DNA of 35,368 nucleotides from an uncultured Clostridium sp. (GTDB lineage: Bacteria; Bacillota; Clostridia; TANB77; CAG-465). The stretch lies in the NCBI GenBank assembly GCA_947361355.1, contig CANAIR010000021.1, forward strand, positions 1 through 35,368. Direction: 5' to 3'. Shown one piece after another: positions 25,448 through 31,725 of the stretch (positions are counted from its first letter, which is position 1; the number at the start of each line of letters is the position of its first letter). The notes under the pieces are model-generated. The model was not told where the DNA came from. It did not search any database and saw only the letters and a list, made by a program, of their open reading frames with translations. A program made the translations under genes and the position numbers.

Positions 25448-25981
25448 CTACTCTTGTTCTTCTACTACTGTATTAGTAGTTTTTCCATATGTCTTTTCTC
25501 CTACTTTTAATAATACATTTCCATCAATATCAACTGACCATGTTGTTTCTTCTTTGTATATAGGTAATTTTACACCAGTATAATATGTATTTTGTACATC
25601 ATCTTTCTTATCAAAAATTATTTTTCCTTCTTTGCTTTCTCCCGATTTAGCATATTTTAATTTGTACTTTAATTCTCCTGTTGTACTTTTAACACCACTT
25701 TTTTCTGTATTTAACTCAGTTGGTTCCACTGTTAATGTAGTACTTTTTTCTGTCATTATTTTAGATACTACATTAAGAAGTACTGTTTGCATATTATCCA
25801 CATCATATTCATATTTAGCATCTTGTCCTTCTTCAATTGGATTAGTTGTACTTATTGATATTATAATTGCTGACGCTAAAACAAGCATTACTGATATCAC
25901 TATTATTAATATTATTAAAGATATACCTTTTTTTGATATTTTACTTTTATACAATTTATTTATTTTTTCATTATTTTTCAT
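25448..25981 (-). CDS. Stand-alone short prepilin-like protein (177 residues)
   Basis: ATG at 25981 follows TAGGAGGATTAAT. The protein has a basic N-terminus, the prepilin-like signal KKGISLIILIIVISVMLVLA (no Glu5), and a pilin-like head that closely follows giant protein 2 (shared STTNPIEEGQDAKYEYDVDN, YTGVKLPIY and GNVLLKVGEKTYG). It stops at a short acidic tail, TTNTVVEEQE, where the giant proteins continue into FN3 and Ig-like domains. It therefore marks the boundary of the head domain at about residue 165-170. It is either a real small pilin-like subunit or a cut-down copy of a giant gene; an intact ribosome site, a clean stop and a short gap to giant gene 3 favour a working gene. It is the first structural gene of module 3. 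Confidence 0.85.
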   Translation of the reverse strand: MKNNEKINKLYKSKISKKGISLIILIIVISVMLVLASAIIISISTTNPIEEGQDAKYEYDVDNMQTVLLNVVSKIMTEKSTTLTVEPTELNTEKSGVKSTTGELKYKLKYAKSGESKEGKIIFDKKDDVQNTYYTGVKLPIYKEETTWSVDIDGNVLLKVGEKTYGKTTNTVVEEQE

Positions 25982-26023
25982 ATTAATCCTCCTATTTTTA
26001 TTATTACTTTTATAAAAAAAATG

Positions 26024-26063
26024 TAAAAAAACCTAATTGAAACTTTTTTGCTTCAATTAAGTT
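26024..26063 (-). terminator. Attenuator hairpin in leader of module 3
   Basis: Minus strand: AACTTAATTGAAGC pairs with GTTTCAATTAGGTT over 14 positions (two G-U pairs) around six A, then TTTTTTTAC. It lies two bases after the leader ORF stop and about 42 bases upstream of the ATG at 25981. Confidence 0.84.
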
Positions 26064-26065
26064 TT

Positions 26066-26128
26066 TTATATTAGAATTTGTATTAAATATTTATTTACAT
26101 ATTTTATAATTTTATTTTTAGTTATCAT
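26066..26128 (-). CDS. Leader peptide ORF, 20 residues, upstream of module 3
   Basis: ATG at 26128 follows AAGAGGTGTATT, the conserved leader site. The peptide begins MITKNKIIKYVNKY and ends with the hydrophobic stretch LIQILI before TAA. It is basic in its first half and hydrophobic at the end. The stop lies only two bases before the attenuator stem, so a terminating ribosome would overlap the 5' arm. Confidence 0.65.
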   Translation of the reverse strand: MITKNKIIKYVNKYLIQILI

Positions 26129-26172
26129 AATACACCTCTTTAAAATATAAATTTAATTTATATCTAAGCTTA

Positions 26173-26201
26173 ATTTTATCATAATTAATATTAATATACA
26201 A
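26173..26201 (-). promoter_or_regulatory. Conserved promoter of module 3
   Basis: Minus strand: TTGTAT, 17-base spacer, TAAAAT within TATGATAAAAT. The -10 box lies 45 bases from the leader ATG. No other promoter was seen before giant gene 3. Confidence 0.75.
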
Positions 26202-26266
26202 TAATATAAAAAAATATTTTTTAAAATTTATCTTTACTATTATATTTATCTAAATTTATATAAATT

Positions 26267-26319
26267 AGAAGATACATGGTTTAAATTTATCTAAAATCAC
26301 TCTTACCATAATATCTTCT
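26267..26319 (-). other. Imperfect inverted repeat after the trmR-like gene
   Basis: AGAAGATACATGGT at 26267-26280 is mirrored by ACCATAATATCTTCT at 26305-26319 around a 24-base loop. It lies 16 bases after the stop of the methyltransferase gene. There is no clear T run on the minus strand, so it may be a weak terminator or an RNA-processing structure. Confidence 0.4.
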
Positions 26320-26334
26320 AAATATATTAAAATT

Positions 26335-26949
26335 CTAATTCTTACTTACTACTGAAATAGCTACTCCATCACCAATATTTAATACAGTTGAATTAAGTCT
26401 ATCATCCTCATTTATAATCCTTATATATTCCTTTAACCTATTTGTAGCTGTTCTATGCCTATGTTCATTATATCCATTCAAAACCCTTCCATGAAAATAT
26501 ACATTATCAGCAATAATAACAGCGTTATTTTTAGCAAGTCTAATTGCCTCTTCTAAAAATATAAGGTATTGCCCTTTAGCAGCATCAATAAATATAACAT
26601 CATAATTTTCATCTTTTTCGTCTATTGTCTTTAAATACTTAGTTGCATCTGCATTTATAATTTCAATAACATTATTAAGTTTCATATCATTTACATTTTT
26701 TAATGCTACTTTATACATATCCTCTTTTAATTCTATTGTTTTTATTTTTTTATCTTTGCCACTTAAATATTTTGAAAATTTTATTGCAGAATAGCCAACA
26801 GCTGTTCCAATCTCTAATATTTTATTTGGTTTTTTTAAATCTAATATAACTTCTATAAATTCAAGAGAAATATCTTGTAAAATTGGTACATGATTTTCTA
26901 ATGCTTCTTTTTTTATTTTTTCTAATATTATATTTTTTTCATTATTCAT
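26335..26949 (-). CDS. trmR: SAM-dependent O-methyltransferase, TrmR (YrrM)-like
   Basis: A 204-residue class I methyltransferase of the O-methyltransferase 3 / TrmR family. TrmR methylates 5-hydroxyuridine at position 34 of certain tRNAs. Visible features: SAM-binding motif ILEIGTAVGYSAI (about 42-54), acidic motif TIELKED, DVIFIDAAKGQY (motif with the metal-binding Asp), ADNVYFHGRV, and the HRHRTATNRLKEYI segment that is typical of the YrrM group. ATG at 26949 has AGGAAG 12 bases upstream. It lies 12 bases after gpsA and is probably co-transcribed with it. The assignment to TrmR rather than another small-molecule O-methyltransferase rests on the last motifs and is moderately sure. Confidence 0.82.
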   Translation of the reverse strand: MNNEKNIILEKIKKEALENHVPILQDISLEFIEVILDLKKPNKILEIGTAVGYSAIKFSKYLSGKDKKIKTIELKEDMYKVALKNVNDMKLNNVIEIINADATKYLKTIDEKDENYDVIFIDAAKGQYLIFLEEAIRLAKNNAVIIADNVYFHGRVLNGYNEHRHRTATNRLKEYIRIINEDDRLNSTVLNIGDGVAISVVSKN

Positions 26950-26961
26950 TTAAAAAACTTC

Positions 26962-27933
26962 CTATCTTTTTATATATTTTAATACATTTTCTACCCTTAT
27001 ATTTTCATAAATAACATTATATATCATCTCAATTGATTTAATTTCAACTTCAATATCTTTTAACATATTATATATAGATTTTAACGAATATAGCCCCTCG
27101 ACTGTCTTTGTTTGCATTTTCTTTAATGCTTCATCTGTTGTTAATCCTTCACCTAATAATTTCCCAAAAGTATAGTTTCTGCTTTTAGAACTCATACATG
27201 TAAGTAAAAGATCTCCAATTCCTGCATATGTAAATACTGTTTGTAATTTTCCACCAAGTAGTTCTATAATCATTCTCATATCACTTACTAAACAAGTTAA
27301 AACTGCAGCCCTTGTAGAATCACATTTTTTCATACCATCAAGCATTCCTAAAATTATAGCATAAATATTTTTAGTTGTTGCAGCAAGCTCAACTCCAACT
27401 ATATCTTTTGTAACATTTACATTAATTCTAGAATTTTCTAAACAAACTTTTACAGTAGCTTGTGATGTTAAAGATTCAGAAGCTACTATAAGACCAATTT
27501 CATTTTCAGCATATGTTTCTATTGCAAAACTTGGGCCTGATATCATACATATATTTTCACACCCTGTTTCCTCAAATACTACTTCACTCATAAGTTTATT
27601 AGTATCTGGTTCAATCCCTTTTGATACAATACATACAACTTGATCTTCTGTCAAATACTTTGATATATCAGATGATACACTTCTTACAGCATTCATTGGA
27701 ACAGCAAGTACAACTATTTTGGAATTTTCCATACTTGTTTTTAAATCTGTTGTTATTTCTATTTCCTTTGGAATTTTTACTCCCTTGAATACATTTATAT
27801 TTTCCCTTTTTAATGAAACAATATCAGCTTCATCTTTAAATTTTGTATACATTATTACTTTATTGTCATTTTCATGAAATACCCTAGCTAAAGCTATTGC
27901 ATATGCTCCTAAACCTATTACTGTTATTTTCAT
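26962..27933 (-). CDS. gpsA: Glycerol-3-phosphate dehydrogenase [NAD(P)+]
   Basis: Makes sn-glycerol-3-phosphate from dihydroxyacetone phosphate for membrane lipid synthesis. I choose ATG at 27933 (MKITVIGLG, 323 residues); a TTG at 27945 would add four residues but lies inside a hairpin. Motifs: GLGAYAIALA (about 7-16) for the nucleotide, AVPMNAVR, VSKGIEPDT, SGPSFAIE, the catalytic lysine in ATTKNIYAIILGMLDGM, and the C-terminal YAGIGDLLLTC with SRNYTFGKLLGEG. The third glycine of the usual GxGxxG is alanine, a tolerable but uncommon change. The downstream methyltransferase gene is 12 bases away. The ribosome site AGGAGG is unusually far from the ATG (about 30 bases), with a short hairpin between. 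Confidence 0.93.
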   Translation of the reverse strand: MKITVIGLGAYAIALARVFHENDNKVIMYTKFKDEADIVSLKRENINVFKGVKIPKEIEITTDLKTSMENSKIVVLAVPMNAVRSVSSDISKYLTEDQVVCIVSKGIEPDTNKLMSEVVFEETGCENICMISGPSFAIETYAENEIGLIVASESLTSQATVKVCLENSRINVNVTKDIVGVELAATTKNIYAIILGMLDGMKKCDSTRAAVLTCLVSDMRMIIELLGGKLQTVFTYAGIGDLLLTCMSSKSRNYTFGKLLGEGLTTDEALKKMQTKTVEGLYSLKSIYNMLKDIEVEIKSIEMIYNVIYENIRVENVLKYIKR

Positions 27934-27942
27934 ATATATTGT

Positions 27943-27969
27943 CAAGTTCTACTAACTTGACTACCTCCT
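27943..27969 (-). promoter_or_regulatory. gpsA ribosome site with hairpin between it and the start
   Basis: Minus strand: GAGGAGGT is followed by CAAGTT, a five-base loop, and AACTTG (perfect six-pair stem), then nine bases to the ATG at 27933. Folding the hairpin brings the Shine-Dalgarno site to about 12 bases from the ATG. The in-frame TTG at 27945 is inside the stem. Confidence 0.55.
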
Positions 27970-27989
27970 CTCAATTTTTAATATTATAT

Positions 27990-28018
27990 ATTATATCAAA
28001 TAAAATATAAAAAATAAA
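27990..28018 (-). promoter_or_regulatory. Predicted gpsA-trmR promoter
   Basis: Minus strand: an extended -10 (TGATATAAT) with a poor -35 (TTTATT) 17 bases away. It overlaps the terminator hairpin at 28006-28047. Moderate support only. Confidence 0.45.
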
Positions 28019-28047
28019 TACATTTTATTTGTATTTATTTTTTTATA
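28006..28047 (-). terminator. Terminator downstream of the broken LRR gene
   Basis: TATAAAAAATAAATAC and its near-perfect complement surround a nine-base loop, with T runs on the minus-strand 3' side. It lies 80 bases after the stop of the pseudogene at 28127. Confidence 0.6.
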
Positions 28048-28126
28048 TTAAATTATATCAAAAATGAATCAAAATTATTTCCTTTAATATTAAATAATTT
28101 TAATTCATTATATTTTTAAATATTGC

Positions 28127-29450
28127 TTATATTTGTACACCTTTTACTAAATTTGCATCTGGATAAGAAACTATAAAATTATCTACTAAATTTTCTTTTC
28201 CCTCGGCATAATTTAATGTTATTTGCGAAGACTGATCAGAAATCCCCTTATAAAATGTTTGATGTACATTTCTAAAACTTCCCCTTATATTTAATGTAGC
28301 TTTTAACTTTGTAGTATATGAAAACATACTTTGAATATCTACACTACCACATATATCTAGACCTTTATTGCCTAAACTAATTAGTCTATTACATCTAAAA
28401 AACATAAAACTCATGTCAATTACATTTGATGTATCCCATCCATCCAAATTCAAAGAAATAAATGATGAATCTTCAAACATACTTCCCACTCCTGTTACAC
28501 TACTTATATCAAAATTACTTAAATCTAAATTCTCACACATATACCAATTTCTAAACATACCATTCATATATTTTACATTACTTGTATTAAAATTACTCAA
28601 ATCTAAACTTACTATACTATTGCAATAACCAAACATGCTTTTCATGTTTTCAACATTATTTGTATTAAATAGGCCTATATTTTTAATTTCTGTTACTTTT
28701 TTAAATTCATAAAATAGATAACTAGAATCTGGATTTGCAATTATTTTTTCTTTTCCTGCTATTGTAAGAATATATCCATTGCTTCCATCACTTTCTACCC
28801 ATGCCATTATACTTTTATCTTTATCTTTTGATACATCCCACGATTCTATCTTGTTACTTGATACTTTATCTGAAACTACAAATATTATCTTTGTTATTTT
28901 TGTTCTATACTCCTCAGCATGAAAATCTGTGTTGCATTATTTGTCCAACTTTGTAGCATTGGATTATCTGACTCTGCTATTTCTTCTCCTACTTCTACTG
29001 ATATCATTCCTTGTTTATCTACATACCATTTGTTTCACTATTATATATTGGTAACTCTTTTCCTGTATAATATGTTGTTCCATTTTTTTGACCTACACCA
29101 AATACTATTTTTCCTTCTACTACTGGGTTTCCATCTTCTCCTGCTATTTTATATGTTGTTTCTCCTTGTGTTTTCTTACCTTCAGTTGTTACACTATTTA
29201 ATTGTTTATCATCTATTTCTATTACATCTTGATTCTCTACCATTATCTTTCCTACTGTATTTGTAAATATTGCTTGCATATTTGCTATATCTGACTTTAT
29301 CCTTGCTTTATTTGCCTCTATCATTGGATTGTTATTTTGTAATGATATTATCACCGCGGCTGCTAAAATAATCACTACTATTATTGTTATTACTAATACT
29401 ATTAGTGATATTCTTCTTCTATTTTCCATACTTTTTATACCTTTTTTCAT
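28127..29450 (-). pseudogene. Broken prepilin-like / BspA-type (DUF285) leucine-rich-repeat surface protein
   Basis: Two ORFs, 29019-29450 and 28127-28807, are parts of one gene. The first part (ATG at 29450 after GAGGTAAGAGT) has the prepilin-like signal RRISLIVLVITIIVVIILAA and a head ending LPIYNSETNGM-stop. One missing base near 29029-29033 restores the family's W(Y/H/R)VD pattern as WYVDKQGMISVEVG. That frame ends at 28894, but a second missing base near 28925-28930 restores DFHAEEYRTKITKIIF, which runs without a stop into the 28127 frame. The C-terminal part has repeats of the FNTSNVxxMxxMF...LDLSNF kind, typical of DUF285/BspA-like proteins. Restored length would be about 440 residues. 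The rest is undamaged, so the decay is recent, switchable, or a sequencing error. The nearest left-edge relative is 1-215. Confidence 0.8.
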
Positions 29451-29663
29451 ACTCTTACCTCATATTTTTACATTTTCTTTTTATATTACTATTTTTCCCT
29501 TTATTTTATATTCTATAATTTTATTTTTAAATAGTCATTTGAAATAAATTCCAATTATAACATTTTTTATCAATTTATTATTTTTTTATTATTAAAACAA
29601 CTTTTTAAAGCAATATTACATTTTTTTCTTTTTAATTACAATTTAATTACATATACATTTACA
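29451..29663 (-). other. Long AT-rich 5' untranslated stretch before the broken prepilin-like gene
   Basis: About 210 bases with no credible gene, between the attenuator hairpin and ATG at 29450. It shares blocks with 216-412, the same interval before the left-edge prepilin-like gene. No known riboswitch was recognised. Confidence 0.4.
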
Positions 29664-29705
29664 CAAAAAAACCTAGTTGAAAAAGTTGCCTCCTTCAACT
29701 AAGTT
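29664..29705 (-). terminator. Attenuator hairpin in leader of the broken prepilin-like gene
   Basis: Minus strand: AACTTAGTTGAA pairs with TTCAACTAGGTT (one G-U pair) around a 12-base loop, then TTTTTTTG. The loop region also allows a competing small stem, GTTG with CAAC, around AAGGAGG. It could also end transcription coming from aspS, which has no strong terminator of its own. Confidence 0.78.
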
Positions 29706-29757
29706 TTTATATTCAATATTTACATTTTTTACAAAATTTATATAAATTCTTAAACTC

Positions 29758-29787
29758 CTATCTGTATAGTGTGTGTAGTACTTTCAT
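29758..29787 (-). CDS. Candidate leader peptide ORF, 9 residues, possibly truncated
   Basis: ATG at 29787 with a weak site (AGAGAAG) opens MKVLHTLYR-TAG. The same frame continues after TAG as EFKNLYKFCKKCKY to TGA at 29713-29715, seven bases before the attenuator stem. The paralogous leader at 517-594 shares LHT...YR-stop, and its downstream block shares YKFCKKCK with only synonymous changes. The ORF may be an older, longer leader interrupted by TAG. Coding status is uncertain. Confidence 0.4.
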   Translation of the reverse strand: MKVLHTLYR

Positions 29788-29843
29788 ACTTTCTTCTCTT
29801 TCTATTTACATAATGCTATAATAATATAATATTATTTATATAT

Positions 29844-29872
29844 ATTCTACTATATAATTTAATCTTTTGCAA
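29844..29872 (-). promoter_or_regulatory. Predicted promoter for the broken prepilin-like gene
   Basis: Minus strand: TTGCAA, 17-base spacer, TAGAAT. It lies just downstream of the aspS stop at 29896 and about 57 bases upstream of the leader ORF. Confidence 0.55.
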
Positions 29873-29895
29873 GTAAAAATTATTTTAAACTAAGC

Positions 29896-31659
29896 TTACT
29901 TTTCACTTACTTTTATACTATCTAATTTTATATGAACATCTTTTAATTGTTCATCAAATACCTTAGCTGGTGCATTCATAAGTAAATCTCTTGCTTTAGA
30001 ATTCTTAGGAAATGCTATTACCTCACGAATATTTTGTTCATCTAAAAGAAGCATCACCATTCTATCAATACCAGGAGCAGCTCCTGCATGAGGTGGAGCA
30101 CCGTATCTAAATGCGTTAAATAATGAACCAAATCTAACTTTTACATCTTCTTTAGAATACCCAGCAATTTCAAAAGCTTTTACCATTATATCAATATCAT
30201 GATTTCTTACAGCACCTGATGCTAACTCATATCCATTACATACCAAATCAAATTGATGTGCAACTATATCAAGAGGAGATTTTGTAAGTAAACTTTCCAT
30301 TCCACCAACTGGCATAGAAAATGGATTATGATTAAATTCTAATTTTCCTTCATCATTTAACTCATACATTGGAAAATCTACTATAAAACAAAATTTATAT
30401 ACATCTTTTTCTAACAGATCTAATCTATTTCCTAGTTCTATACGAATTTTACCTGCATCTTCGCATGCCCTCATATATTCATCTGCTATAAAAAATATTG
30501 CTTCATTTTTACTAAAATCTACTATCTCTTTAAGTTTTTCTAAAACTTTTTCATCAACAAATTTTGATATTGTTCCAGAAATATTTTCATCTTCATCTAA
30601 TTTTACCCATGCAAGACCACCAAGTTCTAAATCAGAAACAGCAAATTTAACCATATCATCAAAAAACTTTCTAGTTAAATCTTTGCAATCTATTTTTATT
30701 GCTTTTATTGTTTTATTTTTAAATACTTTAAAATCAGAATTTTCAAATGCTTTAGTTACATCATTAATTACTAAAGGATTTCTTAAATCAGGTTTATCAA
30801 TACCGTATTTTTCCATAGCCTCTTTATATGTTATTCTCTCAAAGCCTTCTACTCTTTTTGTTGTAAATTTTTCAAAAGTAGAACCTACTACTTCTTTTAA
30901 TACTGCTTGTACATCTTCTTCATCAACAAAAGACATCTCAAAATCTAATTGATAAAATTCCCCTGGACTTCTATCTGCTCTAGGGTCTTCGTCTCTAAAA
31001 CATGGCGCAATTTGATAATATTTATCAAAACCAGAAATCATAAGAAGTTGTTTAAACTGTTGAGGCGCTTGAGGTAGAGCGTAAAATTCTCCTGGATGTA
31101 TTCTACTTGGAACTAGAAAATCTCTTGCACCTTCAGGAGATGAATTAGCAAGAATTGGTGTTTGAATTTCTACAAAATCTAACTCATCCATTTTATCTCT
31201 TAGTGCTTTTAATACTTTTGATCTAAATACTATTTTTTCATGTATTTCATCATTTCTTAAATCTAAAAATCTATACTCAAGTCTTAAATCTTCTCTAACC
31301 TTTTTACTATCTTCTACTTGAAAAGGAAGTACTGATTCACATTTTGAAAGTACCTTAAAAGATTTTACTTCTACTTCTATTTTTCCAGTTGATATATTTT
31401 CATTTATATTTTCTTCATCTCTTTTTATTACTACACCATTTACTAAAATAGTAGATTCAGTATTAACATTTTCTCTAAAATTAATTTGCAAACCTTCTTC
31501 TTTTATAACTAACTGAACCACTCCATAATGATCTTTTAAATCTACAAAAACTAATGCTCCTAAATCACGTATTGTTCTAACAAAACCGGATAAAACAACA
31601 TTTTTAGATATATCATCTATACCCAATTGACTACACTTATGTGTTCTATATTTACTCAT
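29896..31659 (-). CDS. aspS: Aspartyl-tRNA synthetase
   Basis: Charges tRNA-Asp. It is 587 residues, the bacterial length that includes the GAD insertion domain. The order is: N-terminal OB-fold anticodon domain (about 1-105, RTHKCSQLGIDD, GALVFVDLKDHYG), motif 1 region (LEYRFLDLRND, IQTPILANSSPEGARDFLVP), motif 2 (FRDEDPRADRSPGEFYQLDF), the GAD insert in the middle, and motif 3 (GAAPGIDRMVMLLLDEQNIREVIAFP) near the C-terminus. ATG at 31659 follows TAGGAGGGAAAA. The DRSPGEFYQ form of motif 2 and GYSKEDVKVRFG segment resemble the alphaproteobacterial-type enzyme more than the classic Bacillus form. It is the third gene after hisS and asnS, 66 bases from asnS with a hairpin between. Confidence 0.95.
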   Translation of the reverse strand: MSKYRTHKCSQLGIDDISKNVVLSGFVRTIRDLGALVFVDLKDHYGVVQLVIKEEGLQINFRENVNTESTILVNGVVIKRDEENINENISTGKIEVEVKSFKVLSKCESVLPFQVEDSKKVREDLRLEYRFLDLRNDEIHEKIVFRSKVLKALRDKMDELDFVEIQTPILANSSPEGARDFLVPSRIHPGEFYALPQAPQQFKQLLMISGFDKYYQIAPCFRDEDPRADRSPGEFYQLDFEMSFVDEEDVQAVLKEVVGSTFEKFTTKRVEGFERITYKEAMEKYGIDKPDLRNPLVINDVTKAFENSDFKVFKNKTIKAIKIDCKDLTRKFFDDMVKFAVSDLELGGLAWVKLDEDENISGTISKFVDEKVLEKLKEIVDFSKNEAIFFIADEYMRACEDAGKIRIELGNRLDLLEKDVYKFCFIVDFPMYELNDEGKLEFNHNPFSMPVGGMESLLTKSPLDIVAHQFDLVCNGYELASGAVRNHDIDIMVKAFEIAGYSKEDVKVRFGSLFNAFRYGAPPHAGAAPGIDRMVMLLLDEQNIREVIAFPKNSKARDLLMNAPAKVFDEQLKDVHIKLDSIKVSEK

Positions 31660-31683
31660 TTTTCCCTCCTACAAAAAACAATC

Positions 31684-31716
31684 TGTAACTGTAACAAAAA
31701 TATTGTTACAGTTACA
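31684..31716 (-). terminator. Strong hairpin between asnS and aspS
   Basis: Perfect 13-base inverted repeat (TGTAACTGTAACA) around a seven-base AT loop. On the minus strand it is followed by GATTGTTTTTTG and then the aspS ribosome site. This is a plausible partial terminator that would lower aspS transcription relative to asnS. Confidence 0.6.
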
Positions 31717-31725
31717 CAAATAAAT

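Noticed and set aside
25448-25981. Frameshifted giant gene (short prepilin-like ORF as a pseudogene)
   Set aside because: No continuing FN3/Ig-like coding sequence is found in any frame in the 53 bases before giant gene 3, and the ribosome site and stop are clean.
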